A stretch of DNA of 64,000 nucleotides from Pseudomonadota bacterium (GCA_018241205.1 JAFEEI010000016.1:24654-88653), one strand, 5' to 3'; numbered from the stretch's first letter, positions 27,924-37,004 are shown. The notes: generated by a model not told the origin, from the sequence alone. Program-made: numbers and translations.

Positions 27924-28033
27924 TAAACCGTACTTATATACGCTACATTGCCATCTCGCAAACGCACCGGCAACCGCGCACCCGGTTGCGGGAAATATAT
28001 CTTTTCACCCTGATATTCGATACCACCGCACAT
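27924..28033 (-). pseudogene. fragment of an SRAP/YedK-like gene
   Basis: A short frame of 36 codons beginning MCGGIEYQGEKIYFPQP and continuing into LPVRLRDGNVAYIS before a stop. The start with Cys at position 2 and the LPVRLRDG stretch recall plasmid-borne relatives of the SOS-associated SRAP (YedK) proteins, which normally run well over 150 residues. If so this is a 5' remnant. It lies between hipA and the operon promoter; similarity is from memory and weak in length. Confidence 0.4.
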
Positions 28034-28046
28034 AATATCCCGGCCA

Positions 28047-29297
28047 TTAGCTACTGCGTGACCGTGAAATTGTTTTTGTGGCTATTGCAATTAGCCGTTG
28101 ACTATCTTCATGCTCAAAGGATGGTGCCATACGCTTGATTTCATCGCTACGCAGTTGATGACGTTTTGCGGTCAATTGCCAATTACCCAGACTTTCCCCG
28201 ATCTTTTTTAATGCCAGGTCTTTTACTGATTGATTTAATGCAAAGTACTCTGCCAGCTTCAGGCAGGTATCTAATGATGGTTTAACGCTTTGGTTAAATG
28301 CCAGTTGATGCACTCGTTGGGTAAAAGGCTGGGTTGTCGGGTTTAAATCATAGGCAGGTGCCAGCCGCCATCCCTGGGAAACACGCAGAAAACCATGATT
28401 GCGTAGATGATCATCGATATTGCCGGTCATGGCGTTAAATGTCATGCGTCGCCATAATTCCAGGCGGTCTTGTGCAGGCTGCGCAGATTCACGATTAATG
28501 GCATCAGCTATTTCCAGATAACTCGCACCTTCCTTGGTATCTTCACTGCGTCCTAATAGTGTCATGGCCGACATAAAAGGGGTACGCAGTGTTTTCTCAC
28601 GATCAAATCGCTTAACCAGCAGAACCGGCGAATCACTCTTTGCATTTAAAACCCTGAATGCTGTTACTTCAATTCCGGCTTGTTGTGCAAGATCCAGCAT
28701 GACGGCTTCCCATAAACTGACTCTTTCGGTATCGTTCTGTGAAGAAAACTTGGCAATCCAGAGTTCACCGGCATCTTCAATCGCCGCTTTGGGTCGCGCT
28801 CCGCCAAGCGATGAACCAGGCTGCGCAAGCATGGCAAGATCAGCGGCGGTCTCAGTACCGCTCTCAAAATGTCTGGCTGCGGTTTCAAGTTGCCGCATAT
28901 GAATCAACTTGGGGATATTTGTATGTTCTGCAAGAAACACGTCGGGCGTATTACTGTGACTTAAACGAAGTCCACCCATGCGCATGTAATCACTAACACC
29001 CAACATATAGTCACTGTCACTTAAAAAGATACCAGTTGTGCGTGTCTGAATCAGTCTGCCCCAACGGTCTGGTGAAATATCTTGGAAAGCACCCCATAAG
29101 CGGTTGTTCAAATACGGCATATCAACCAGTAAAGGGAGTTCCGGGTCAATAGCAAAGCGATTGGGGTGTTTGATCCAAGTACGCTCATAGATAAAGCAGT
29201 AATTTTCCCTACCACGGCTTTTATGAATTTCCAGGTGACCAATGCGATGCAATTGTCCTTGCCAATCCAATGAGACAAGCAGGTGCGTATCACTCAT
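28047..29297 (-). CDS. hipA: HipA-type serine/threonine kinase toxin
   Basis: A 416-residue toxin of the HipA kinase family, whose E. coli member phosphorylates glutamyl-tRNA synthetase and induces dormancy. Present are the N-subdomain (GAFQDISPDRWGRLIQTR), the Gly-rich loop region (QPGSSLGGARPKAAI), the ATP-lysine stretch ELWIAKF, the catalytic loop NIDDHLRNHGFL (about 290-301) and the metal-binding APAYDLNPT. All expected active-site positions seem intact. The ATG overlaps the hipB stop by four bases. Confidence 0.9.
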   Translation of the reverse strand: MSDTHLLVSLDWQGQLHRIGHLEIHKSRGRENYCFIYERTWIKHPNRFAIDPELPLLVDMPYLNNRLWGAFQDISPDRWGRLIQTRTTGIFLSDSDYMLGVSDYMRMGGLRLSHSNTPDVFLAEHTNIPKLIHMRQLETAARHFESGTETAADLAMLAQPGSSLGGARPKAAIEDAGELWIAKFSSQNDTERVSLWEAVMLDLAQQAGIEVTAFRVLNAKSDSPVLLVKRFDREKTLRTPFMSAMTLLGRSEDTKEGASYLEIADAINRESAQPAQDRLELWRRMTFNAMTGNIDDHLRNHGFLRVSQGWRLAPAYDLNPTTQPFTQRVHQLAFNQSVKPSLDTCLKLAEYFALNQSVKDLALKKIGESLGNWQLTAKRHQLRSDEIKRMAPSFEHEDSQRLIAIATKTISRSRSS

Positions 29298-29617
29298 TTA
29301 GAAACCCTGACTCGTTTGGGTAGTTTCTCATCCATCAGATCCAAACCGAGGGAATCATGAGTGCGATCCATCAGCATTTCAAGTTCATCGGCTTTACCAA
29401 GGATATATAACGCCATCGCATAATTACCCATACTGGTATTAGGCTCACCACGTTCAATTTTTGCAACCGTAACCCGTGTCACACCCATGCGTTCAGCCAT
29501 CAATTGCACAGTAATTCCCCGGCGCTTTCTTGCGTCACGAATATCACTGCCGAGTTTCTTCAGGACTTGTTCAACACGAAATGATCTGACAGGCATAATG
29601 AATTCTATAGAATACAT
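29294..29617 (-). CDS. hipB: HipB-type antitoxin (XRE helix-turn-helix)
   Basis: A 107-residue DNA-binding antitoxin. The helix-turn-helix reads MAERMGVTRVTVAKIERGEPN (about residues 43-63), followed by a dimer region and a short tail. It would neutralise HipA and repress the pair. Upstream, an AT-rich stretch with TATACTATATAG near 29641-29653 is the likely promoter and operator. An IS30-type element begins about 115 bases upstream. Confidence 0.87.
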   Translation of the reverse strand: MYSIEFIMPVRSFRVEQVLKKLGSDIRDARKRRGITVQLMAERMGVTRVTVAKIERGEPNTSMGNYAMALYILGKADELEMLMDRTHDSLGLDLMDEKLPKRVRVSK

Positions 29618-29731
29618 GCAATGATATAAAGATCATCATAGTATACTATATAGAGAAAAATTTCCGAATAACTGTCAGCGTATACGACTTTTGCGTTTGC
29701 CCAATCCGCCATCTTCCTTCACAAAGGCTCT

Positions 29732-29759
29732 TGTAGATTCAACCGGTCATTGCAACACC
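29732..29759. repeat. IS30-type left inverted repeat
   Basis: Begins TGTAGATTCAACCGGT and contains GCAACA; pairs with the right end in 22 of 28 positions. The transposase stop in the corrected frame (29747) lies inside it. Confidence 0.75.
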
Positions 29760-30900
29760 GCTAAAATTTTCTCTGTGGGTGATAAAAAGTTCAATGTTTT
29801 TCTGGGACGTTCATTTAGTTCTTTTGCAATCAGATCGAGTTGCCGCTGAGTATAAACCGATAGATTGGTTTTTTTGGCAGATATTGCCTGAGTAATCTAT
29901 TAGTATTTTCATTGGTTCCTCTTTGCCAAGGCGATTTAGGATCACAGAAATAGACTTGGATGTTGGTATCAATAGTAAACATTTTGTGTTGCGCTAATTC
30001 CATCCCTCGATCCCAGGTAAACGATTTTTTCAGCTGATGAGGAAGCTCGATGACTTTCTGAGTAATAGCACCGACCACCGCATGGCTGTCATTTCCGCTT
30101 AACTTGACCAGTAACGTAAAGCGGGAACTCCGTTCAACTAAAGTGGCTAGGTATGATTTTTGTGTCCCACATATTGGGTCACCTTCCCAGTACCCCGGGA
30201 TCATTCGATCGTTCATCTCTTGCAGCCGATCATGAATAAATACGGCATCAATAATACCACTGCGTGCATTACTTTTCGTATTGAAATGCTTAGATTGACG
30301 CATCACCCGCTGAGTTCTGAGCTGTCGAGGCAGCTCTTTTTTTAAAGCGCCGCGAGTTTGTATAAACAGCGTTTTATAGATGGTTTCATGCGAAATATGC
30401 ATAGCAACTGATTTAGGGTACCTCTGTTTCAGCCAACCCGCAATTTGTTCCGGCGACCACTTGCCCGCAAGCTTATCTGAAACGATATTTCGTAGACGTA
30501 CATTGTCAGCAAGCTTACAAGATTTCGGGCGTTTGGCTCTATTCCAGGCTTGTCTATCGACTGAAACCGCACGGTATTTTGACATGCCGCTATTACGATT
30601 GACTTCGCGTGAAATCGTTGAAGCAGTTCTATTGATATCTCTGGCGATAGCTCTAAGCAATAAGTTGGCAACGATGCCGCGCGATATTTCTTCACGCTCC
30701 TTTAAAGACAAATTCCTGGTAGAACGTTTAGGCGTCGATGGCTTTATCGCGCCTGATTTTTGTAAATAACAAAAAACCGAACCAGCATGCTTATTCAGTT
30801 GACGACCAATTTCACTTAACGATTTTCCTTGTGACCAAAGATGCCACATCGTTTCCTGTTGAGCATAGGTAAAATTTTGTTTTGATGGTTGATAATTCAT
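29747..30900 (-). pseudogene. IS30-family transposase, frameshifted near its end
   Basis: The DDE transposase of the element. The N-terminal HTH regions (SLSEIGRQLNKHAGSVFCYLQ, and the TASTISREVNRNSGMSKY pair) and the catalytic core with YWEGDPICG and the SPWQRGTNENTNRLLRQYLP glutamate box are intact. Normal IS30 proteins continue LLRQY.P... then a Leu/Ile-rich end; here that continuation (LSVYTQRQLDLIAKELNERP and on to a stop at 29747) is in another frame. A run of seven A (minus strand, 29875-29869) is where one base seems lost; the uncorrected frame stops at 29830. Either a real inactivation, programmed slippage, or a homopolymer sequencing error. Confidence 0.8.
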
Positions 30901-30933
30901 GGGCTTAATCCAAAAAGTAAACTATACAATTTA

Positions 30934-30961
30934 GATGTTGCTTTCACCCATTGAATCTACA
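30934..30961. repeat. IS30-type right inverted repeat
   Basis: Read on the minus strand it begins TGTAGATTCAATGGGT and contains GCAACA, matching the left end. It lies 33 bases upstream of the transposase ATG. Confidence 0.75.
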
Positions 30962-31253
30962 CTCCGCTTCCTAAAAATGCACTTATTTCACCGGGCATTG
31001 ACGCGAATAACCCTTCTTCTCGCAATGAACGATAATCAGAGCCCTCTACGGTTAGCACATCTTTTAGTATTTAATTAATAAGGCTATGTTCGCGTTAATT
31101 ATTGGTAGTCATATAACCTAATGAATTTGCGGCAAAATATCAATTTTTGGTTTTTACTCTAATGATCTGTTTATAAATGATAATTAGTGTTTATTTGCAG
31201 CGACCAACAATTAAAACTAACATAGCCATTAATAAAGATTGCCCGAGTATCCC

Positions 31254-31556
31254 TCAAGCTACCCTAAATTTGATGGGCTCCAGGTTATCAGTGTTAACCG
31301 TCTGCCGAACTTTCCATAAATCATAATTGCTTTGCAGTAAAAGCCAACTTTCTGGAGATCTTCCAAGAACTTTTGAAAGCCTAATAGCCATTTCGGGCGA
31401 AACGTCTGAAACTCCATTTATCAAGCGACTAAAGGTACTAACAGCCACACCTAAGCGCTTAGCAATTTGATTGCCAGAAATTTCATCGAACGGATCAATA
31501 TACGTTCTTTTAATCAGTTCTCCCGGATGGGGTGGGTTATGTTGCTGAATAGTCAT
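31254..31556 (-). CDS. higA: HigA-type antitoxin
   Basis: A 100-residue XRE-family antitoxin of the VapI/HigA group, starting NPPHPGELIKRTYIDPF, with helix-turn-helix GNQIAKRLGVAVSTFSRLING (about residues 28-48) and the family end SPESWLLLQSNYDLWKV. It would bind HigB and repress the operon. The ATG shares a base with the higB stop (TAATG), the usual toxin-first HigBA order. Confidence 0.92.
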   Translation of the reverse strand: MTIQQHNPPHPGELIKRTYIDPFDEISGNQIAKRLGVAVSTFSRLINGVSDVSPEMAIRLSKVLGRSPESWLLLQSNYDLWKVRQTVNTDNLEPIKFRVA

Positions 31557-31834
31557 TAGTGATAATCCTCATAGTTCACAACGTATGCATCGCCATCTTC
31601 AAATCGGAACACAATACGCCAATTTTTGCTAACATCGATAGCCCAGTGATCTTTAAGTTTACCTTTCAATTCATGTAGTCGATAACCTGGAATATCCATA
31701 TCTTCAATAGTCATAGCTGCATGCAAGAACGCTAACCTATCACGAATTTTTGTTGCATGAGCAGCTCGAATACCTGCAGTGTCGCTAGTTGTGAAGAATT
31801 TCTCAAGTCCTTTATGTTTAAAACTTTTAATCAT
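31556..31834 (-). CDS. higB: HigB-type mRNA interferase toxin
   Basis: A 92-residue RelE/HigB-fold ribonuclease. The start IKSFKHKGLEKFFTT, the middle LHELKGKLKDHWAIDVSKNWRIVF and the end VVNYEDYH are the standard HigB landmarks, including the Trp/Arg pair needed for ribosome-dependent cleavage. It is the first gene of the pair and follows a well-formed palindrome. Confidence 0.92.
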   Translation of the reverse strand: MIKSFKHKGLEKFFTTSDTAGIRAAHATKIRDRLAFLHAAMTIEDMDIPGYRLHELKGKLKDHWAIDVSKNWRIVFRFEDGDAYVVNYEDYH

Positions 31835-31858
31835 CTTAGTTATACATAATATCCAATA

Positions 31859-31882
31859 ATTCCTTATTACGCAATACGGAAT
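31859..31882. promoter_or_regulatory. palindromic operator upstream of higBA
   Basis: A 24-base imperfect palindrome with outer arms ATTCC/GGAAT; 10 of 12 positions in each half are symmetric. It lies 25 bases upstream of the higB start, over the probable -35/-10 region, as expected for a HigA operator. Confidence 0.6.
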
Positions 31883-32446
31883 GCTGGCTTAACCAAATCA
31901 CTGTCGATTACTGCTGGAGGTGTTTCACTGATTGCTATTTTCCATGTTCTGCACTTGTTGATAATGGCTAGGAAAGTCAGAGCTGATCAACAATTTCTAC
32001 CATTAATCAAGTTTTAAGCGCTTTATATGTTGATTCTAGAGTTTAGAGTTTCAGCCCAAAAGGAGGCAGATCATCCCAAGAAAATAAGAAAAAAGCTTGA
32101 CAAAGTAGCATAAAAATTGTTGCCACCTTTCTAAATATTGTTAATCAGCGTGCAAAATTTACCAGGGAAAGGGTGAAATCAACATTGAAAAGCATCGAGG
32201 TTGAAACGCAGTTTGTCAGCAGTCCTCCAGAGTTATTTATTCAGATCGATGAGGAATTGTTGTTCATCCGGGTTCATTGTTGTTTTTAATTGAAACAGAT
32301 AAACCGAAAATCCTCTGTTAATCACAAAAAGATGTTGCCCTAAATGTTGCCCAAACTATGCCAAAACATACCAACTTATGCTTATTTTTGGGCAACATGG
32401 AAATTATAACAAATTGATAAATATTACATTATTTATTTAAACTGCG
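31883..32446. other. gene-free stretch left of the tRNA-derived att site
   Basis: About 560 bases with no convincing gene; a 39-codon frame at 32175-32291 looks like debris. Near the right end ATGTTGCCC occurs at 32332 and again at 32344 in direct orientation, and its inverse GGGCAACAT at 32390. The layout resembles the TGTGGTAA repeats that precede the integrase at 38889, so this may be the left-over control region of a lost integrase. Confidence 0.5.
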
Positions 32447-32471
32447 GGTTCGAATCCCGCCTTCTCCGCCA
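32447..32471. repeat. left att-like direct repeat (tRNA 3' end)
   Basis: A 25-base copy of a tRNA 3' end, from GGTTCGAATCCCGC through the acceptor strand CTTCTCC to GCCA. It is identical to the copy at 38698. Here the upstream bases complete a T-stem (GCGGG/CCCGC), but no rest of a tRNA precedes it. The acceptor strand would suit a serine or leucine tRNA. The pair bounds a 6.2-kb element. Confidence 0.75.
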
Positions 32472-32477
32472 GTTTAA

Positions 32478-32571
32478 GGTCTCATCCAGACCATTCAAGA
32501 CCAACTAAGACCCATAATAAACAGGGTGTTAGTTGTGTTTATCAAAATGACCGATTGGTCTCCGCTGGTCT
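32478..32571. repeat. phased AGACC/GGTCT repeats beside the att site
   Basis: AGACC occurs at 32488, 32498 and 32508 with a strict 10-base period; the inverse GGTCT occurs at 32478 and at 32557 and 32567, again 10 bases apart. Phasing at one helical turn beside an att site is what arm-type integrase or excisionase sites, or Rep-binding iterons, look like. The last two overlap the earliest possible start of the rep gene. Confidence 0.55.
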
Positions 32572-34300
32572 CCAAAAGCCTCGGTTGTGGCACAAAAATG
32601 ACACAAATTTGCCACAAGTCGTTTTTGCCGATGAGCGCACGAAGCCATACGGCACAGCAAATTGCCGCCGCATGCGTCAGCATATTTTCACTGAGCTTGT
32701 CCCCATTGCCGGAGACCTGGCCGCCCGCTATGTCAAAACCGCCGAACGCTCCAGTTTCGAGCAAGCCAACTATGAACTGCAAGATATTTATAACCAGCTG
32801 CGCATCGAGGATCTGAATCTATGCGGCGATAGTGAGGAATTGTTTGAAGCCGCCAAGCGCTTCGCCGAAAAATGCCATACAGCCCGCGCTCGCGTACAAT
32901 CCCCTCTTGAAGCCTATCAAGCCTGCCTGCGCATCGTCGATCACTACCAAGTCAAACGGCCATCCATCAAAGGCGACGATCTTGAACCGGCATTGAATCG
33001 CATGTGCTGCTCGCGCTGGTGGAACCGCAGAATTCAAATACTGAAACTGCGCAAGATTGAGACCATTGCCCGCAATCTCGATCTGGTCAACCGCCTGCGC
33101 GGCATCTATGCCAGCGACTACACCATTCATGTTAAGCGCAAACAAAAGGAGCGGAACCGGCTGTACCTGGCTACAAACTTCGTAAGCAACCAGAACGGCG
33201 AGATTTTTTCCCTGCAGAACCTAGCCGACCGCTCGGTATCCAATCCAGCCGTTCGCCGTGCCGAATTGATGACACGAATCCGCGGTTTTGAAATGGTTGC
33301 CAATTATCTGGGTCACATCGGTGAATTCTATACGCTTACCACGCCATCGCGCATGCACGCCTGTTTGCATACCGGCGCTGCCAATCCCCGCCATGACGGC
33401 ACTACCATCCTGGAAGCGCACCAGTATCTGACGCACCTTTGGGCGCTGATCCGCGCCGAACTCGATAGGCAAGATATCCGCCCTTACGGTTTCCGCGTGG
33501 TCGAACCACACCACGACGGCACCCCGCATTGGCACCTGCTACTGTTCATGCCGGATAAACACCGCGAAGCCGTGCGCAAAGTCATGAGCCATTATGCGCT
33601 TCTGGATAGCGGCAGCGAACCCGGCGCATTAAAACGCCGCTTCAAAGTGGAACCCATAGATCCCGCCAGAGGCTCAGCCGTTGGTTACATCGCCAAGTAC
33701 ATCTCTAAGAACATCGACGGCTATCAACTGGAGCAGGACTCGTATGGTAACGATGCTATTCAAGCAGCCGAACGCATCACCGCTTGGGCCAATACTTGGG
33801 GTATCCGTCAATTCCAACAGATCGGCGGCCCCAGCGTTACCGTTTGGCGGCAACTGAGAAAACTCGGCAAAACCGACGACCTGGAACTGGAAGCCATCCG
33901 CCAATCGGCTACCGCCAGCGATTGGGCGGCCTTCATGCTGGCAATGGGCAACCCTGAAACTCCGCACAACCGGCAAGCCATCAAGCCGTTCTACGATGAA
34001 CCCAAAAACCTCAATCCGGTAACCGGCGAAGTGTATTCACCGCTAACCGGTCGCTATGGTGACGCTGCACCGTTACGGGTGGCCGGTATTGTTTGGAGGG
34101 GATTGGGTTATAGCACACGTAAGCATGTCTGGATGCCTTTGGTGATGGCGAGCAGCGAGGACGTGACATTACGGAGCGTGGCGCGAGACGCGCGCACGTC
34201 ATGTCGCGCCGCAGCTGTTTCTCTTGGACTTGTATCAATAACTGTACCAACCCCTTTTTATCCTCCGGAGGTCAACCATGAAATCCCCACTCAACACTAA
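32555..34300 (+). CDS. rolling-circle replication initiator (HUH, GPA type)
   Basis: A protein of up to 581 residues related to the replication protein A of P2-like phages. The metal-binding HUH motif is in EPHHDGTPHWHLLLFM (about residue 322) and the nicking tyrosines are in AVGYIAKYISKN (about 378), two Tyr four residues apart as in A-type Rep proteins. It would nick the double-strand origin and start rolling-circle synthesis of the excised element. The start is uncertain: 32555 is TTG, the frame is open further upstream, and ATG 32687 is also possible; similarity seems to begin before the latter. Base use is clearly more GC-rich than the neighbouring hig/hip region, which fits separate origin. 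Confidence 0.85.
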   Translation: MVSAGLQKPRLWHKNDTNLPQVVFADERTKPYGTANCRRMRQHIFTELVPIAGDLAARYVKTAERSSFEQANYELQDIYNQLRIEDLNLCGDSEELFEAAKRFAEKCHTARARVQSPLEAYQACLRIVDHYQVKRPSIKGDDLEPALNRMCCSRWWNRRIQILKLRKIETIARNLDLVNRLRGIYASDYTIHVKRKQKERNRLYLATNFVSNQNGEIFSLQNLADRSVSNPAVRRAELMTRIRGFEMVANYLGHIGEFYTLTTPSRMHACLHTGAANPRHDGTTILEAHQYLTHLWALIRAELDRQDIRPYGFRVVEPHHDGTPHWHLLLFMPDKHREAVRKVMSHYALLDSGSEPGALKRRFKVEPIDPARGSAVGYIAKYISKNIDGYQLEQDSYGNDAIQAAERITAWANTWGIRQFQQIGGPSVTVWRQLRKLGKTDDLELEAIRQSATASDWAAFMLAMGNPETPHNRQAIKPFYDEPKNLNPVTGEVYSPLTGRYGDAAPLRVAGIVWRGLGYSTRKHVWMPLVMASSEDVTLRSVARDARTSCRAAAVSLGLVSITVPTPFYPPEVNHEIPTQH

Positions 34301-34547
34301 AAAAGACCTGATAAAAGACATCATGAATCCTTTTACTTTAAATGAAGCTGTGTCCTTGATTTACCGTTTGGCTGTACTCAAAAAGGATGTGCTGCCACCC
34401 GGCAAAAAATACAGCATCACGCAAATCGGCCATATATGCGGCGTGTTGACGCTTAACGATCAGATCGAGATCGTCATCAAGTTTCACGATGAGATGCGGC
34501 AATTCACCAAAGAGGAGTTTTACGCACAAGTGCAGCTTTTAGACTAA
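34278..34547 (+). CDS. small hypothetical protein of the integrated element
   Basis: An 89-residue frame starting inside the end of rep (23-base overlap) with a Shine-Dalgarno-like CCTCCGGAGG just before the ATG. It is helical and soluble-looking (FTLNEAVSLIYRLAVLKKDVLPPGKKYSI, ending EEFYAQVQLLD). A second ATG at 34323 gives a 74-residue form. No family recognised. Small genes in this place often control copy number or excision, but nothing in the sequence proves it. Confidence 0.55.
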   Translation: MKSPLNTKKDLIKDIMNPFTLNEAVSLIYRLAVLKKDVLPPGKKYSITQIGHICGVLTLNDQIEIVIKFHDEMRQFTKEEFYAQVQLLD

Positions 34548-34628
34548 GCAGGACAAATGACATATTGACTGCCATGATCAGCAATGTATCATGACGATAA
34601 CTATTTATCGTGAGGAACACTACTGATC

Positions 34629-35051
34629 ATGGAAGACCAAACAAACAAACCCAGAAAACTGCTCGCTCTCGATGATGAGACGGAACAAAAAATACTCCAA
34701 AACATGCGGGAATTTAGAGGTGTTGGCACTACGCTTGAAAGTGCTCTTGGCGCACTGGTAATGGGACAGTATTTCGGCTGGCGGGTTCTCAAGATTCTGC
34801 ACAACCCGGCCACTTACCGCCGCTATGAAAAAGTGCTCGGCGTTGAGTTTAAAGACGTATGCCCGGAAATCACCGAATTCGGCCAGAAAAAAAGTATTGG
34901 CTATGCCATCACCGAAAAGCTTGGCAGTTTCTGGGCGGTGGTCATGGGTAAGCGCAAAGTAGCGAATAAGGGCTTGATTGCCGATCAAGCGGAAGTCGAA
35001 AAACAGGTGGCCAAGCATATTGCCGGTAATGACGGGGAGGAAAAGAAATGA
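34629..35051 (+). CDS. hypothetical protein of the integrated element
   Basis: A 140-residue soluble protein with a helical N-terminal part (LDDETEQKILQNMREFRGVGTTLESALGALVMGQYFGW) and a charged C-terminal tail (EVEKQVAKHIAGNDGEEKK). No catalytic motif, export signal or membrane span is visible and I do not know the family. Its stop overlaps the start of the excisionase gene (ATGA), so it belongs to the rep-xis-int transcription unit. Confidence 0.65.
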   Translation: MEDQTNKPRKLLALDDETEQKILQNMREFRGVGTTLESALGALVMGQYFGWRVLKILHNPATYRRYEKVLGVEFKDVCPEITEFGQKKSIGYAITEKLGSFWAVVMGKRKVANKGLIADQAEVEKQVAKHIAGNDGEEKK

Positions 35052-35242
35052 ACCACTCCGAACATATACTGGTAACGATCAAGAAGTTTGCTGAACTCAC
35101 GGGTTTGACTGAAGAAGCCATCCGGCAATATATCAAGAAAGGACAATGGCGATACAAAATTCACTGGAACAAAGCACCAAACGGTCGAATCTTCATCATC
35201 GCAAAGGCAGCATACGCATGGATGCAAGGCAGCGAGGCATAA
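35048..35242 (+). CDS. excisionase-like DNA-binding protein
   Basis: A 64-residue winged-helix protein of the excisionase/MerR-like kind: VTIKKFAELTGLTEEAIRQYIKKGQW forms the recognition helices, and NGRIFIIAKAAYAWMQG the wing and tail. It overlaps the integrase start by 25 bases. It would bend DNA at the att sites and favour excision. A diverged relative of the same layout is found at 40373-40660. Confidence 0.8.
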   Translation: MNHSEHILVTIKKFAELTGLTEEAIRQYIKKGQWRYKIHWNKAPNGRIFIIAKAAYAWMQGSEA

Positions 35243-36312
35243 CGATCCGGGGCAATAGCGCCCAAATCTCCTTTACCTATCAAGGCGTGCGCTGCCGGGA
35301 GACGATCCCTATTCCGCCGACCAAGGCCGCGCAAAAAGAACTGGCGCTAAAGCGGCAAGCAATACTGTATGAAATCAGTATCGGTGCTTTCGATTATTCC
35401 AAGCACTTCCCGCATAGCAAAAGAGCCAAGGAATTCCGCAAAAACCGCCCGGATCGGTACACCATTTGTGAAGGCCTGAAAGATTGGCTACAGCGTGCCC
35501 AGTCCAGATGCCAGCCAAGCACTCTGCGGGACTACACAAGTGCAATTTATCACCATTTAATTCCAACATTTGGCGATCTAACGATTGATGAACTCACTGC
35601 ACTCAAAATTAAAGAATGGCTGGCTGAACTTCCTTGTTCCAACAAGCGAAAAAACAACATTCTGATTCCGTTGCGCCAGTTGTATGACGAAATGTACCAT
35701 GATGAAATCATCGCCAAAAATCCGCTTGATCATGTAAAAAATCTCCCGATCCATACTCGAGAACCGAAGCCATTTACACCCAATGAAGTTGCCGATATTC
35801 TGAATGAGCTTACTGGACAAGAAAAAAACTTGATTCAGTTTGCATTCTGGACGGGCTTGAGAACTTCCGAACTCATCGCTTTGCGTTGGCAGGATGTTGA
35901 TCTGGAACAAAACTGCATCTATGTCAGGGTTGCTAATGTGAGAAATCACTTGAAAGGCACAAAAACCAAATCAGGGGAGCGCACAATTATACTCCAACCT
36001 CAAGCCAGAGAAGCTTTGCTCAGTCAGCAGAACTATACCGAGAAGCTAAAAGGGATTGTTTTTCATAATCCACGCCACAACAAACCTTGGAAAGACGATC
36101 AAGCCATTCGCAAAACAGTTTGGATTCCGGCACTGGAACGGGCTGGCATTAAATACCGAAACCCCTATCAAACCCGTCACACTTTCGCTTCTACAATGCT
36201 TTCAAGGGGTGAGCATCACATGCAGGTTGCAGAGGAAATGGGGCATAAGGACTGGGGCCAGATAAGAAAGAACTATGGACGATATATTCCGCAGAAACAG
36301 AGCAAAATATAG
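35218..36312 (+). CDS. int: tyrosine recombinase (integrase) of the 32.4-38.7 kb element
   Basis: A 364-residue site-specific recombinase. An N-terminal arm-binding domain (ITIRGNSAQISFTYQGVRCRE) and a core-binding SAM-like domain precede the catalytic domain with the Arg in TGLRTSELIALRWQDVD (about residue 218), the HxxR-equivalent NPYQTRHTFASTML, the GHKD region and the Tyr in IRKNYGRYIP at the end. I chose ATG 35218 since the conserved start follows it; the frame is open from 35146. It probably acts on the tRNA-derived repeats at 32447 and 38698. Confidence 0.9.
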   Translation: MDARQRGITIRGNSAQISFTYQGVRCRETIPIPPTKAAQKELALKRQAILYEISIGAFDYSKHFPHSKRAKEFRKNRPDRYTICEGLKDWLQRAQSRCQPSTLRDYTSAIYHHLIPTFGDLTIDELTALKIKEWLAELPCSNKRKNNILIPLRQLYDEMYHDEIIAKNPLDHVKNLPIHTREPKPFTPNEVADILNELTGQEKNLIQFAFWTGLRTSELIALRWQDVDLEQNCIYVRVANVRNHLKGTKTKSGERTIILQPQAREALLSQQNYTEKLKGIVFHNPRHNKPWKDDQAIRKTVWIPALERAGIKYRNPYQTRHTFASTMLSRGEHHMQVAEEMGHKDWGQIRKNYGRYIPQKQSKI

Positions 36313-36518
36313 TTCTAATCCTATCTGATTCACCAAAACGGATAAATCTGGTAGCTAGTTTATTAAGATTTCAGTTTGATATCTCATGCATATATGCAAC
36401 GCCTGAATTACTACACCTGAATTCACTGGCTTGCGTGGCTCTTCGCTCAGGTCTGGTGGAATGAGCGGTTGAACTAGGTAAGCTGCACAATGCTAGAGGT
36501 ATAGAGACCTCACGCAGT

Positions 36519-37004
36519 TCATCTTGCGCAGACTGATAGCCTCTTGTATGCCTCTGTAAAGCCTGTGAGTGAGAATGAATGGATTGAGGGGTCTCCGCTT
36601 CCAAAATCTATTTCTATCTTTACGGCCTTTCCTTTGCTATTTAGCATATTTTCAACAATTTTGTTAGTCACGGGAGTTTCAGGGGTTATACCGACACCCT
36701 TTTCGTCTCCCACTTGTAAAGTTACGCGCTTAGATATTCTGAAATACGCTCCAATATTTTCACCTGAAAATGTGACATTCTTGCTTGGGTAGCTTATTTC
36801 TAAATAGGTAAATCCATATTGTGAATTCTTTCCATTATCAAGATAATGCGATGAAGACCTAAGAGCACATTGCTTGAGTTCACCGGTTATACCTACCTGC
36901 AGCACCGTCCAATTCTTATTCTTATAAAATGTTTTTACATAAGGCTCACCGGCAAAGACGGTAGCACTCGACAGCAACACAAAAGCAAGCATGATTTTTT
37001 TCAT
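36519..37004 (-). CDS. small secreted protein of unknown function
   Basis: A 161-residue exported protein: signal peptide MKKIMLAFVLLSSATVFAG (start chosen at this methionine; the frame is open to 37067), then a beta-rich domain with one conserved-looking pair WTVLQVGITGELKQC and SVC near the end that may form a disulphide. It is cargo of the integrated element and has no operon partner in the same direction. The shape is vaguely like IalB-type periplasmic proteins, but I would not assign it. Confidence 0.6.
   Translation of the reverse strand: MKKIMLAFVLLSSATVFAGEPYVKTFYKNKNWTVLQVGITGELKQCALRSSSHYLDNGKNSQYGFTYLEISYPSKNVTFSGENIGAYFRISKRVTLQVGDEKGVGITPETPVTNKIVENMLNSKGKAVKIEIDFGSGDPSIHSFSLTGFTEAYKRLSVCAR

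Larger units (their letters stand above)
29732..30961. mobile_element. IS30-family insertion sequence
   Basis: A 1230-base element with imperfect terminal inverted repeats of about 28 bases (22 matching), both starting TGTAGATTCAA, and one transposase gene on the minus strand that nearly fills it. CTC occurs at 29728-29730 and again at 30962-30964, a possible 3-base target duplication if the left end is taken at 29731. The size and ends fit IS30. It lies between hipBA and higBA and does not break a recognisable gene. Confidence 0.85.

Noticed and set aside
32447-32471. A complete tRNA gene at the att-like repeats
   Set aside because: Only the 3' end is present; the upstream AT-rich bases cannot form the D and anticodon arms.
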